Shown piece by piece: positions 28,299-36,830 of a DNA stretch of 64,000 nt. The notes below the pieces were generated by a model that ran no database searches, was not told the origin of the DNA, and saw only the letters and a list, made by a program, of their open reading frames with translations. How positions within the stretch are numbered: the stretch's first letter is position 1; every line of letters begins with the position of its first letter. The stretch comes from Haloarchaeobius sp. FL176 (GTDB lineage: Archaea; Halobacteriota; Halobacteria; Halobacteriales; Natrialbaceae): positions 1 through 64,000 of the forward strand of contig NZ_JANJYH010000008.1 of the NCBI RefSeq assembly GCF_024609245.1. The letters run 5' to 3'. The position numbers were made by a program, and so were the translations under genes.

Positions 28299-29225
28299 TC
28301 ACGCCTCGGTCAGCACGCGCCGGTACAGGTCGACCAGCCGGTTGCCCATCCGCTCGGGGGTGAGGAACTCCGTCTCCCTGCGCCCGTCCGAACGGACGTC
28401 GGCCCGGAGTATCTCGACGAGCGCGTCGACCAGCTCCGCGTCGGTGTCGGCGACGGTCGACTGCTCGACACCGTCGAGGACCGCGGAGACGAACCCGACG
28501 TCGGTCGAGACGACGGGGACGTTGCACGCCGCGGCCTCCTTGACGACCATCGGCCCGCTCTCGCGACGCGAGGTGACGAGGACGGCGTCGCTCGCGTTCA
28601 TGTAGAGCGGGACCATCTCGTGGTCGACGCCCCAGATCCAGCGGAGTTCGACCGGTTCGTCCAGCCGGTCGTCCACACTGGCGACGATGCGGTCGGCCCG
28701 CTCGTAGTCTTTGACGCTCCGGTCGGGATGGTAGGGGAAGAGGACGACACGGCCGTCGGGCTCCCAGCCGACCTCGTCCCGCGCCTGCTCGCGGTCAACG
28801 GGGCGGAAGCGGTCGGTGTCCATCGCGAACGGGACGACCTCGTGCGGGACTGAGAGCGACTCCGCGATGGGCTCGGAGGAGGCGATCACCGCGTCGCTGT
28901 GGCTCGCGGCAAGTCTGCTCGTCGCGGTCAGCGGGGTTGAGTCGCTCATCACGTCGGACCCCCACAGCGTGAGGACGACGGGACGGGTCGGTTGAGCGAG
29001 CGCGAACGGGCCCGTCAACCCGTAGTTCGCGTGGACCAGGTCGTAGGAGTCCAGTCCGCTTGCCAGCACGCGCTGGTAGAACCGGCGGTACGCGTCGGCG
29101 CTCCCGAGCGCCCCACCGGTGTCGGGGACCGTCACCGTCGTGCAGTTCACGCCCTGTGACTCGAGCGCGTCGACCTGCTGTCGGAAGAACGGCGACGCGG
29201 TCGTGACGACCTGGAGGACCTCCAT
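28299..29225 (-). CDS. Glycosyltransferase family 4 protein
   Basis: A 308-residue GT-B-fold enzyme. The C-terminal half carries the GT4 donor-site pattern (VLVTSRRESGPMVVKEAAACNVPVVSTDVG) with the E-x7-E spacing, and the N-terminal half has DLVHANYGLTG and VLTLWGSDVM. It transfers a sugar from an activated donor to a growing glycan on the cytoplasmic membrane face. It is rather short for GT4 but both halves are present. It is the last gene of the operon that starts at 33685, one base after the DUF354 gene. Confidence 0.9.
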   Translation of the reverse strand: MEVLQVVTTASPFFRQQVDALESQGVNCTTVTVPDTGGALGSADAYRRFYQRVLASGLDSYDLVHANYGLTGPFALAQPTRPVVLTLWGSDVMSDSTPLTATSRLAASHSDAVIASSEPIAESLSVPHEVVPFAMDTDRFRPVDREQARDEVGWEPDGRVVLFPYHPDRSVKDYERADRIVASVDDRLDEPVELRWIWGVDHEMVPLYMNASDAVLVTSRRESGPMVVKEAAACNVPVVSTDVGFVSAVLDGVEQSTVADTDAELVDALVEILRADVRSDGRRETEFLTPERMGNRLVDLYRRVLTEA

Positions 29226-29226
29226 C

Positions 29227-30309
29227 CTACGAGGTCACCCCGAGTCGCTCGAGGACGACCGGCAGCGTGTCTTCCTTGTCGGTGAGCAGGTCGATTCGAC
29301 GGCGTTCCCAGTCGCCCTCGTCGTCCCCCTCGAGTATCTCGGTGGCGTGATCGATTGCCGTCCGCTGGCGTTGCTCCCCGTGACACAGGAAGAGGAGCCC
29401 GTAGTCCTCGGCGAGCTCGTCCGTCACCCCGGTCTCGAGCGAGTTGACGTAGACCGCGGGCGTGCCAAGAACGGCGCTCTCGATGGCCATCGTCGCACCC
29501 TCACCGACGAAGCAGTCCGCGTAGTACAGCAGGTCGTGCATCCGATGTGGTGCGACCTCGAGCCGGTTCCCGGCCAGCCCCGGAGGCAGTGGCCCCTCCG
29601 CCGAAACCAGCACCTCGACGCCGGTCGCCTCGAGACGGGTAACCACGTCGGCGAGGTCGTCGAACCCGCTCTCGCCGGCGTCGTGTGCGGCGCCCCAGTC
29701 GACCGCCCGCAACACGACGTACCGGTCGTCAGGCGCGAGGCCGAGTTCGTCGAGGACTGCCGGGTCGGGGGTGAACCGCGACGGATGGAGATACGAGAGC
29801 TCGTGGTAGCCGTCGTACTCGACCTGCTTCCGACCGATGTCGTCGCGGTAGCACGACGGCGTGCAGATGGTGTCCGCGAACGGGAATGCGAGTCTGTTCG
29901 ACAGCGTCGCGTGCTCGGTGTCGGTGAACACCACGCTTCGAGCGCCGACGACCGACCCCACGTGGGCGGCGGCTACCCCGCCGATGGCGGCGATGACGTC
30001 CGGGTCGAGCTGCCGGGCGCGCCTGAGGAGCCGCCACTCGTAGCGCGCCTGCATGAGTGCCTGCCTGCCCCTGACCTCGGGCGGGTCGAGGAGCGCCTCG
30101 TACTCCACGTCGTAGCGTTCCAGCAGACACCGGACGATGGGCTCGCCGCGGGCGAACACGCTCACGTCGTAGCCGTGTCGGCGAAGGGTCTCGTCGACGT
30201 GACGGAAGAAGTGGACGTGGGCGGGATGCTGGACGGTGAGGACGATAGTCTCGTCGCTCCCGTCCTCGATGTCGAGTCGGCTCGGCGTGGCGACCGCTGC
30301 GTGAGTCAT
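29227..30309 (-). CDS. DUF354 family protein (GT-B-like)
   Basis: The 360-residue protein has DUF354 features: VLTVQHPAHVHFFRHVDETL at the start, an early glycine/histidine loop, and a C-terminal FVGEGATMAIESAVLGTPAVYVN that resembles the nucleotide-sugar site of GT-B enzymes such as UDP-GlcNAc 2-epimerase and MurG. Such genes sit in archaeal and bacterial polysaccharide clusters. It could be a glycosyltransferase or could act as the C2 epimerase of the diacetamido-uronate pathway; neither is shown. Its ATG overlaps the stop of the upstream dehydrogenase gene by four bases (ATGA). Confidence 0.85.
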   Translation of the reverse strand: MTHAAVATPSRLDIEDGSDETIVLTVQHPAHVHFFRHVDETLRRHGYDVSVFARGEPIVRCLLERYDVEYEALLDPPEVRGRQALMQARYEWRLLRRARQLDPDVIAAIGGVAAAHVGSVVGARSVVFTDTEHATLSNRLAFPFADTICTPSCYRDDIGRKQVEYDGYHELSYLHPSRFTPDPAVLDELGLAPDDRYVVLRAVDWGAAHDAGESGFDDLADVVTRLEATGVEVLVSAEGPLPPGLAGNRLEVAPHRMHDLLYYADCFVGEGATMAIESAVLGTPAVYVNSLETGVTDELAEDYGLLFLCHGEQRQRTAIDHATEILEGDDEGDWERRRIDLLTDKEDTLPVVLERLGVTS

Positions 30310-31604
30310 AGTTTGTCGTAGACGAAGCCGTGTTCACGTGCCGTCGCGTCGTCGTGCATCCCGGGGATGTCGACGAGAATCGGGTCCTCGTTCAGCTTCT
30401 CGGCGAGGGAGGCCAGGTCGATACCGGCGAACTCGTCGTGGGCGGTGGCGACGAGAACACCGTCGTAGCCGGCGGGGTCGAACTCGTCGGCGACGGGAAC
30501 GTCCAGCATCTCGCGTTCGGTGTCGACGTCCGTGTGGGGGTCGTAGACGGTGACGCCGATGTCGTAGGACTGTAGCTCCTCGACGACCGTCGGCGTCTCC
30601 GAGGAGGTCACGTCGCCGACGTTGGCCTTGTAGGAGGTCCCGAGGAGCAGCAGCTCGCTCTCCCGCAACACCCGTCCGGACTCGTTGAGCGAGCGGACGG
30701 TGCGACGCGCCACGTGCCGCGGGACGTGCTCGTTGATCTCCCGCCCCTTGTGGATGAGTTCGGGGGAGAAGCCCGACTTCTCGGAGCGATGGGTCAGATA
30801 GAGCGGGTCGACCGGGATGCAGTGGCCACCGACGAGGCCGGGCCGGTACTCGTCGTGGAAGTTCCACTTCGTCCCGGCCGCCTCGAGCACCTCCTCCGTC
30901 TCGAGGTCCATGTGGTCACAGGCCATCGCCAGCTCGTTGATGAGCGCGATGTTGATGTCGCGCTGGACGTTCTCGATGACCTTCGCGGCCTCGGCCGTCT
31001 CCGGGTCCGGCGCGCGATAGACGCCGGCGTCCACGACATCCTCGTACATGTCCGCGACATCGTCTCGCACGGCGTCCGACCGCGCGCCAACGATTTTCGT
31101 GACGGTTTCGAGGTCACGTCCCCGGGTACCGGGTGAGAGCCGCTCCGGCGAGTAGGCGACGTCGAAGTCGTCGTGGGCGGTCAGGTCGCCGGTGTCCTCG
31201 ATGGCCGGTACGAGGATGGTCCGGGTGACGCCGGGGTACACCGTGGACTCGAGGACGACCGTCGAGCCGGGATGCAGGTGTCGGCCGACCGTCCGCCCGG
31301 CCTCCTCGACGGCCCCGAGGTCAGGTCTGCCGAGGTCGTCGACCGGCGTCGGCACCGTGATGAGGACGTAGTCGGCGTCCCCGATGCTCGTGGGGTCGTC
31401 GGTGAAGTGGACGCCACCCTCCGCGACCCGTCGGTCGCCGACCTCGTCGAGGGGGTCCGTCCCCGACGACAGCGCGGCGACGGTCTGGCTGTCGATGTCG
31501 TAGCCGACGACGTGCTTGCCGGCCTCGTCGAAGGCGACCGCCAGCTCGAGGCCGACGAAGCCGAGGCCGACGACGCAGATTGCCTCTTCGCCGCCATCAG
31601 TCAT
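30306..31604 (-). CDS. Nucleotide-sugar dehydrogenase 1 (UDP-HexNAc 6-dehydrogenase type)
   Basis: The 432-residue protein has an N-terminal NAD Rossmann fold (ICVVGLGFVGLELAVAF), a central helical dimerisation segment (AAKVIENVQRDINIALINEL), the catalytic-cysteine motif GLVGGHCIPVDPLYL, and a C-terminal UDP-binding domain. It oxidises C6 of a UDP-N-acetylhexosamine to the uronic acid in two NAD-dependent steps, as in WbpA/WecC enzymes. ATG 31604 overlaps the end of the second dehydrogenase gene by 8 bases. A second dehydrogenase directly upstream suggests two different uronic acids or a division of labour. Confidence 0.93.
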   Translation of the reverse strand: MTDGGEEAICVVGLGFVGLELAVAFDEAGKHVVGYDIDSQTVAALSSGTDPLDEVGDRRVAEGGVHFTDDPTSIGDADYVLITVPTPVDDLGRPDLGAVEEAGRTVGRHLHPGSTVVLESTVYPGVTRTILVPAIEDTGDLTAHDDFDVAYSPERLSPGTRGRDLETVTKIVGARSDAVRDDVADMYEDVVDAGVYRAPDPETAEAAKVIENVQRDINIALINELAMACDHMDLETEEVLEAAGTKWNFHDEYRPGLVGGHCIPVDPLYLTHRSEKSGFSPELIHKGREINEHVPRHVARRTVRSLNESGRVLRESELLLLGTSYKANVGDVTSSETPTVVEELQSYDIGVTVYDPHTDVDTEREMLDVPVADEFDPAGYDGVLVATAHDEFAGIDLASLAEKLNEDPILVDIPGMHDDATAREHGFVYDKL

Positions 31605-32985
31605 GCAGACCCACCCCACAGTACTCGACCTCGATGTCGTCGCGGAGGTGCGTGAGCGCCTGTCGGCCGTCGACGACGACCAGCCGCTCACCGGGTGTCC
31701 TGAGCGACCTGACGTCGAGAGACTCGAACGCCGGCTGGGACGTGACCATCACGACGCCGTCGTACGTCTGGTCCTCGACGTCGCCGAGTTGCTCTATCGT
31801 CGCACCGGCGGCCTCGAACTCGCCGTACTCGTCGAGCACCGGGTCGACCGCGTGGACGTCGACCCCCGCGTCGTCGAGGTGGTCCACGATGGGCAGTGCG
31901 GGGGTCGCCCGCGTCTCGGCGATGCCGGGCCGGTAGGTCAGTCCGAGCACGAGCACGGAGGCATCGGAAGGCGGCTTGCCGACCGACCGGAGCTCGCCGA
32001 GCACGAACTCCATCGTGTACAGCGGCATCATCTCGTTCACGCTCCGGGCGGTCGAGAGAAGTCGGGTCGACGACGACAGCTCGCCGATGAGGAAGTACGG
32101 ATAGTACGGGATGCAGTGGCCGCCGACCCCCGCGCCCGGCGAGTGGATGTCGCAGTAGGGCTGGGTGTTCGCCGCCTCGATGGCGTCCACCACGTCGATG
32201 CCGAGTTCGTCGGCCATCATCCCGAGCTCGTTCGCCAGTGCGATGTTGACATCGCGGTAAACTCCCTCGAACACCTTGACGGCCTCGGCGGCGGTCGCGC
32301 TCTCCATCTGGATGACCTCGTTGTGGGTGATCTCCTCGTAGATGAGCGTCGCGACGCGGGTGCTCTCCTCGTCGATACCGCCGACGATCTTCGGGTAGGC
32401 ACCACGGATGTCGTTGATTGCCCGCCCGCTCGATGTCCGTTCGGGGCAGAACGCGAGGCCGAACTGGGACCGGTCGAGTCCGCTCTCCGCCTCCACGAGC
32501 GGCAGGAGGACGTCCTGGCAGCTGCGCGGCGGCAGGGTGGACTCGAAGAGTATCATGTCGCCCGGTGCGAGACCGGCAGCGATGTCGGACGCGACCGCCC
32601 GCACGAGGTCGAGGTCCGGATCGTCCTCCTCGTCGACGAGCGTCGGGACGATGACGACGTGAACCGCCGCCTCCTCGGCCACCTTCGCCCCGTCGGTGTA
32701 CGCGTGGAGTTCCCCTTCGGTGACGGTCTCGCGAACGAGGTCCTCCAGCCCGGGTTCGCCCTCGACGTGGGCGTGGCCGGCGTTGACCGTCTCGACGACC
32801 TCGGGGTCGATGTCCGCCCCGAGGACGTTCCCGGTTGTCTTCGCGTAGACGGCCGCGAGCGGAAGCCCCATCTTGCCGAGTCCGTACACCCCGACCGGCA
32901 CGTCGCCGGAGCGGAGTGCGGACTGCTGCCGGTCGTTCGCGAGACTCGAGCCGTAGAGTCGGACCGGCGCGTCGAGCCCGCTCAT
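31597..32985 (-). CDS. Nucleotide-sugar dehydrogenase 2 (UDP-ManNAc/GlcNAc dehydrogenase type)
   Basis: The 462-residue protein has an N-terminal lead of about 28 residues, the NAD motif VGVYGLGKMGLPLAAVYA, the dimer helix AAEAVKVFEGVYRDVNIALA, and the catalytic cysteine in AGVGGHCIPYYPYFL. The C-terminus resembles the archaeal UDP-N-acetyl-D-mannosamine dehydrogenase group. It differs clearly from its neighbour, so the pair is not a recent duplication. The start overlaps the acyltransferase stop by four bases, so this is a tightly coupled operon. Product: a UDP-hexosaminuronic acid, by family knowledge. Confidence 0.92.
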   Translation of the reverse strand: MSGLDAPVRLYGSSLANDRQQSALRSGDVPVGVYGLGKMGLPLAAVYAKTTGNVLGADIDPEVVETVNAGHAHVEGEPGLEDLVRETVTEGELHAYTDGAKVAEEAAVHVVIVPTLVDEEDDPDLDLVRAVASDIAAGLAPGDMILFESTLPPRSCQDVLLPLVEAESGLDRSQFGLAFCPERTSSGRAINDIRGAYPKIVGGIDEESTRVATLIYEEITHNEVIQMESATAAEAVKVFEGVYRDVNIALANELGMMADELGIDVVDAIEAANTQPYCDIHSPGAGVGGHCIPYYPYFLIGELSSSTRLLSTARSVNEMMPLYTMEFVLGELRSVGKPPSDASVLVLGLTYRPGIAETRATPALPIVDHLDDAGVDVHAVDPVLDEYGEFEAAGATIEQLGDVEDQTYDGVVMVTSQPAFESLDVRSLRTPGERLVVVDGRQALTHLRDDIEVEYCGVGLHD

Positions 32986-33563
32986 CTGCTGTTCCCTCCC
33001 TGCAGCTCCGGCGGGAGCTCGTGGACGCTCGCCGGTGCCCCGACGGCGAGACAGTCCGACGGAACGTCCTCCGTGACGACCGCTCCCGCGGCGACGAACG
33101 AGCGCTCGCCGACGGTGACGTCCGGTAGGATCGTCGCGTTGGCACCGACCGAGACGCCGTCCTCGATGGTCGGTCCGACGATCTCCTCGTCGGTCCGTAG
33201 CGGGTACGGGTCGTTGGTCAGCACGGCGTGGGGGCCGAGGAAGACGTCGTCGCCGATGGTGGTGTGCGTCGGGACGTACACCCCGGTCTGCATACTCACA
33301 CGGGAGCCGAGTTCGGACCGGCCGTCGATTACCGACTTCGTCCCGACCAGTACGTCGTCGCCGATCTCGGTGAGCTCGCGGACGATGGCGTCGTGGCCGG
33401 TGGTGAACCCGTCGCCGATCACCACGTCGCCGTAGATGATGGTGCCGTGTCGGACGACCGCACCGTCACCGATGTGGGGTCGGTCGGCGTCGCTGTCGTA
33501 CTCGTATCCCAGCGTCGCACCGGCGTCTATCTCGCAGCCCTCACCGGCTCGGAAGCCCGTCAT
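32982..33563 (-). CDS. Hexapeptide-repeat acyltransferase (WbpD-like)
   Basis: A 193-residue left-handed beta-helix protein with repeated [LIV]-G-x4 hexads along its whole length (VVIGDGFTTGHDAIV, TTIGDDVFLGPHAVLTNDPY). The loop with N-D-P-Y-P resembles the corresponding loop of WbpD/WlbB 3-N-acetyltransferases, which acetylate UDP-2-acetamido-3-amino-hexuronic acid using acetyl-CoA. With the dehydrogenase, Gfo/Idh and DegT genes nearby, that reaction is the best guess. The start (33563) overlaps the stop of a short upstream frame in an ATGA arrangement. Confidence 0.9.
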   Translation of the reverse strand: MTGFRAGEGCEIDAGATLGYEYDSDADRPHIGDGAVVRHGTIIYGDVVIGDGFTTGHDAIVRELTEIGDDVLVGTKSVIDGRSELGSRVSMQTGVYVPTHTTIGDDVFLGPHAVLTNDPYPLRTDEEIVGPTIEDGVSVGANATILPDVTVGERSFVAAGAVVTEDVPSDCLAVGAPASVHELPPELQGGNSR

Positions 33564-33685
33564 GGCTCCCCGGGCCTGTCTCTCGCGTCGGTTGGACGGG
33601 GGCGATTCTCAGGAGGAACGGTCGCGGTGGACCCAGCTCGGGCGAACGGCGTTGCCCTGGCCGAGCTATCGTACAGGCGTGTCAT
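33560..33685 (-). CDS. Candidate 41-residue leader ORF of the dehydrogenase operon
   Basis: The frame MTRLYDSSARATPFARAGST... ends in a TGA that overlaps the acyltransferase ATG (ATGA). Its start lies 31 bases after the bipartite promoter element, close to the 26-31 base spacing seen for other genes. The peptide is rich in P, R, S and A and is not acidic, which is unusual here. It may be a translated leader that couples expression, or simply a 5' untranslated region. The promoter position is what supports it. Confidence 0.4.
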   Translation of the reverse strand: MTRLYDSSARATPFARAGSTATVPPENRPRPTDARDRPGEP

Positions 33686-33715
33686 CGTCTGCCCGGACCT
33701 CGGAGCGTGACGATG

Positions 33716-33739
33716 TTTACTATAGTTCTGATAAGCAGC
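33716..33739 (-). promoter_or_regulatory. Bipartite glycan-region promoter element, copy 3
   Basis: In gene direction: GCTGCTTAT, six bases, TATAGTAAA. It precedes the operon of leader ORF, acyltransferase, two dehydrogenases, DUF354 and GT4 (33685 down to 28299). Confidence 0.7.
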
Positions 33740-33808
33740 GCCTTAGATGCCCGATAAGAGTGAATTCGGCGTTCTCCGCTCCCTGAGTTCGCGGCGGGGA
33801 GCCCGCGG

Positions 33809-34807
33809 TCAGTCGGACGCGAACGACAGCTGCTCTGCAGTCTGCCGGTCGGTCGCCTCCTCGATTGCTCGTGTCATCTCCAGCACGCGCAGCCCTTCCT
33901 CGCCACTGACGGTCGGGGTCCCGTCCTCCAGAACGGTCCGCGTGAACGAGCGGAGCTCCCGTTCGAGCGGTTCGTCGTCGGCGACCGACACCTGCTCGAC
34001 GACCTCGCCACCGCGACAGTCCGCGACCTCGCCGCTGGCGTACTCGGGCTCGGACTTGCGGTGGACCTCGACGGTCTGTTCGAGCAGGTCGGCGGTCACG
34101 CGACACTCCTTCGCGGAGACGCTGATGCGCCTGACCTCCTCGCGCGAGACCCGGCTCGCCGTCAGCGTACAGAGCGTGTCGGTGTCGAACTCGAGCGTCC
34201 CGACGGCGTGCCGACCGTCCGCGGTCTGGTAGCCACTGCACGTGTCGACAGAGCCGTCGAGGAGACTCCAGACGAGGTCGACATCGTGTATCATGAGGTC
34301 CATGACCGCGGAGTCGGGGATGCGCCGCTCCGGCGGCGGCCCGAGTCGCTTGCCGTCGACGGCGATGACCTCAAGCTCCTCGACGATGTCACGGAGGACC
34401 GAGACGGTCGGGTTGAACCGCTCGACGTGTCCGATCTGGATTGCGACGTCGTGCTGGTCGGCTAACCGGACGAGTGCACGACCGCGGTCGATGTCCTCGA
34501 CGAACGGCTTCTCGACGAGCACGTCGACGCCGGCGTGCACGGCTCGCCGGGCCAGCTCGAAGTGATACTCCGTGGGGACGGCGATGGAGACGACGTCGAC
34601 CACGTCGAGCAGCGCATCGACCTTCCGCGCCGACGTGTCGAACTCGGACGCGACCGACTCGCTCCGGTCGCGGTCGGCGTCGTAGACGCCAGCGAGCCGT
34701 GTCGTCCCGAGTTCGTCGTACACCCGGGCGTGGTTTCGACCCATGCTACCGACGCCGACGACACCAGCCGCGAGAGGCTGGGACGGCGTCGTCCCGTCCT
34801 CAGACAT
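33809..34807 (-). CDS. Gfo/Idh/MocA oxidoreductase (UDP-sugar 3-dehydrogenase type)
   Basis: The 332-residue protein has the NAD motif AGVVGVGSMGRNHARVY, the catalytic-lysine motif DVLVEKPFVEDI and IGHVERFNP, the last typical of the UDP-GlcNAc or UDP-GlcNAcA 3-dehydrogenases (WbpB/GnnA group). It would oxidise C3 of the nucleotide sugar to a ketone, the substrate of the DegT aminotransferase encoded immediately upstream. Starts at ATG 34807, overlapping that gene by 8 bases. This pairing is strong contextual support for the pathway assignment. Confidence 0.9.
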   Translation of the reverse strand: MSEDGTTPSQPLAAGVVGVGSMGRNHARVYDELGTTRLAGVYDADRDRSESVASEFDTSARKVDALLDVVDVVSIAVPTEYHFELARRAVHAGVDVLVEKPFVEDIDRGRALVRLADQHDVAIQIGHVERFNPTVSVLRDIVEELEVIAVDGKRLGPPPERRIPDSAVMDLMIHDVDLVWSLLDGSVDTCSGYQTADGRHAVGTLEFDTDTLCTLTASRVSREEVRRISVSAKECRVTADLLEQTVEVHRKSEPEYASGEVADCRGGEVVEQVSVADDEPLERELRSFTRTVLEDGTPTVSGEEGLRVLEMTRAIEEATDRQTAEQLSFASD

Positions 34808-35921
34808 GGTCGATGCGCACCTCCTCGCGCAGGACGCGGCCGAGGTACTCGACCTGTCGCTCCGACAGCCCTGGATGGACCGGGAGGGAGAGCACCTCGT
34901 CGGCGACACGCTCCGCGACCGGGGTGGACGCCTCGAACGTCTCGAAGGCCTCGAGCTCGTGCACCGGGGACGGGTAGTAGACCCCGGCGTCGATGCCGTG
35001 GTCGTCGAGAGCGGCTCGAACCTCGTCCCGGTTCCCGCACCGGACGGTGTACTGGTGGTAGACGTGTCGCCGGTTCGCCGGTTCGAGCGGTGTCACGAGG
35101 TCGGTCTCCGCGAGTGCCTCGTTCAGCATCGCGGCGTTCCGGCGGCGGGCCTCGTTGTACTCCCGGAGGTCCGCGAGCTGTGCCCGGCCGATCGCCGCGT
35201 TCAGGTCGGTCATCCGAAAGTTGTGGCCGAGGTCGACGTGCTCGTACCCGCCGGTATCGCGGCCGTGGTTGATGAACCGCTCGGCGCGCGCCGCGATCTC
35301 GGGGTCGTCGGTCGTGATCATGCCACCCTCGCCGGTCGTCATGTTCTTCGTCGGGTAGAACGAGAAGCAGCTCACGTCGCCGAGCGTGCCGGCCCTCTCG
35401 CCGTCGTATGTCGCACCGTGGGCCTGTGCCGCGTCCATGACCAGCGGGATGTCGAGTTCGTCGGCGATCGACTGGAGCCCCGCCACGTCGACCGGGAGGC
35501 CGTAGAGGTGGACTGCGACGATGGCCTCCACTGTGCCGGGGGCTTCCTTGATCGTCTCGCGGACGGTGTCCGCCGAGAGCGTGTACGTCGCCGGGTCGAC
35601 ATCGGCGAACACCGGGACGCCGCCCGCGAACCGGATGGCGTTCGCACTCGCGACGAACGTAAACGGGGTCGTCACGACGAGCCCACCCGGCTCGATGTCG
35701 ATGGCCTCGAGCGCCGCGTGGAGCGCGGCAGTGCCGTTCGCGGTGGCGACAGCGTGGTCGGCACCGCAGTCCGACGCGAACTCCCGCTCGAAGGCGGCGA
35801 CCTCGTCGCCAGCAGCGAGCCGTCCCGACTCCAGCACGTCGGTCACACGGTCGATCTCCGCCGCACCGATGTCCGGGTCGGCTATCGGGACCCGTTCGGT
35901 CGGCGGCGCCGGTTCGCTCAT
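34800..35921 (-). CDS. DegT/DnrJ/EryC1/StrS aminotransferase (WbpE-like)
   Basis: A 373-residue PLP-dependent sugar aminotransferase. The PLP-anchoring aspartate is in VMDAAQAHGA (about D163) and the Schiff-base lysine in FSFYPTKNMTTGEGG (about K192). It would aminate the 3-keto nucleotide sugar made by the neighbouring Gfo/Idh enzyme, giving a 3-amino sugar for the acyltransferase. ATG 35921 overlaps the stop of a short upstream frame as ATGA. A GTG-initiated extension back to 36173 is arginine- and proline-rich and is rejected. Confidence 0.92.
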   Translation of the reverse strand: MSEPAPPTERVPIADPDIGAAEIDRVTDVLESGRLAAGDEVAAFEREFASDCGADHAVATANGTAALHAALEAIDIEPGGLVVTTPFTFVASANAIRFAGGVPVFADVDPATYTLSADTVRETIKEAPGTVEAIVAVHLYGLPVDVAGLQSIADELDIPLVMDAAQAHGATYDGERAGTLGDVSCFSFYPTKNMTTGEGGMITTDDPEIAARAERFINHGRDTGGYEHVDLGHNFRMTDLNAAIGRAQLADLREYNEARRRNAAMLNEALAETDLVTPLEPANRRHVYHQYTVRCGNRDEVRAALDDHGIDAGVYYPSPVHELEAFETFEASTPVAERVADEVLSLPVHPGLSERQVEYLGRVLREEVRIDHV

Positions 35922-36160
35922 CGGTCGACCTCCGCGTCTACAGCGCCCGGCGGTCGTCTCGCCCGTCGGACGGAGTGTGCGACCCGTCGGACGGTCGCTG
36001 TCGTCCCGGCAGGTGGCCGGGGGTGGGTACTCCCAGCACCTGCCACGCCGCCGTCTTCGGACGATTCTGGTGGAGAACTGCGGTGGCTCGAGCCCCTCGC
36101 CAGCGGCGCGACGCACGGGGGCGGGGACGAACGTGTCGTACTCGGTTGGTTCCGGACCAT
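35918..36160 (-). CDS. Candidate 80-residue leader ORF of the aminotransferase operon
   Basis: The frame MVRNQPSTTRSSPPPCVAPL... runs 80 codons and its TGA overlaps the aminotransferase ATG. Its ATG lies 30 bases after bipartite element copy 4, the same geometry as the leader ORF at 33560. The product is rich in S, P, R and G and looks disordered and basic, unlike normal proteins of this genome, so coding is doubtful. The repeated arrangement in two operons is the reason it is listed. Confidence 0.35.
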   Translation of the reverse strand: MVRNQPSTTRSSPPPCVAPLARGSSHRSSPPESSEDGGVAGAGSTHPRPPAGTTATVRRVAHSVRRARRPPGAVDAEVDR

Positions 36161-36189
36161 CGGTGTCGCCCACTCACGGGGGAGAAGGC

Positions 36190-36213
36190 TTTATTATAGA
36201 TTTCATAGACCCC
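36190..36213 (-). promoter_or_regulatory. Bipartite glycan-region promoter element, copy 4
   Basis: In gene direction: GGGGTCTAT, six bases, TATAATAAA. The first box is weak and the second strong. It precedes the leader ORF (36160) and the aminotransferase-Gfo/Idh operon. Confidence 0.55.
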
Positions 36214-36242
36214 CATCGAGGGCCGTACTCCGTGGCCAGCAC

Positions 36243-36740
36243 TCAGCGAAGCAGGCTGGTCGCGAAGACTGTCAACAGTACCAGCACGGCGGTCGTGAGC
36301 GAAGCGACCGCAACCGGGAACCCGAGTCCGACGACCGCCAGCACGAGCAGCGCCGCGACGACCACGAGCCCCGCGACGACGACGCACCACGGTGCCTGCT
36401 GCTCGGGCTGGGTCGACGGCTCCGGGTCCGGGTCGAGCGGCGTCGGCTCCCCGTCGTAGGTCCCCACGAGCCCTTCGTCCTCGTTGTAGGTGACGAGTCC
36501 GTCGGCCGCCAGTGCAGGCAGGTCGACCTCGTGGAGCTGCTCCCGGACATCGCGCCGGTCAGGGGGAGCGAGACGCGTCGGTACCTGCTGCATCTCCCAC
36601 TCGACGACCGCGTCGGCCAGTTCGTCGATGGTGACCGGTGTCACAGACTCATCCAGATAGGAGAGAAGGAACTGTCGTCTGGCCACGGGCGCCCGCTGAC
36701 CGTCGTCGACTGGTCGTTCCTCGTCCACTGTCATCGCCAT
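36243..36740 (-). CDS. DUF7344-like winged-helix protein with two membrane helices
   Basis: The 165-residue protein has an N-terminal winged-helix-like domain (LLSYLDESVTPVTIDELADAV ... LHEVDLPALAADGLVTYNED), an acidic linker with proline, and two C-terminal helices (CVVVAGLVVVAALLVLAVVGLGF and VASLTTAVLVLLTVFA). This is the same plan as the protein at 55880 and fits the haloarchaeal DUF7344 group. It is a candidate membrane-tethered transcription regulator. ATG 36734 is an alternative start. It follows the GT2 gene by 90 bases on the same strand and may be cotranscribed. Confidence 0.78.
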   Translation of the reverse strand: MAMTVDEERPVDDGQRAPVARRQFLLSYLDESVTPVTIDELADAVVEWEMQQVPTRLAPPDRRDVREQLHEVDLPALAADGLVTYNEDEGLVGTYDGEPTPLDPDPEPSTQPEQQAPWCVVVAGLVVVAALLVLAVVGLGFPVAVASLTTAVLVLLTVFATSLLR

Positions 36741-36830
36741 CCAGAACGGAGTCCCCGGTGCGGGTCTCTGCCTGGGCTAGAGGACACCACGCAGATGAAA
36801 GCTGTGGTCGTTCGAATCCGCAGCAGGCGG

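Noticed and set aside
35922-36173. N-terminal extension of the DegT aminotransferase from GTG 36173
   Set aside because: The extension is R/P/G-rich, precedes the normal family start, and begins only 17 bases from the promoter element.
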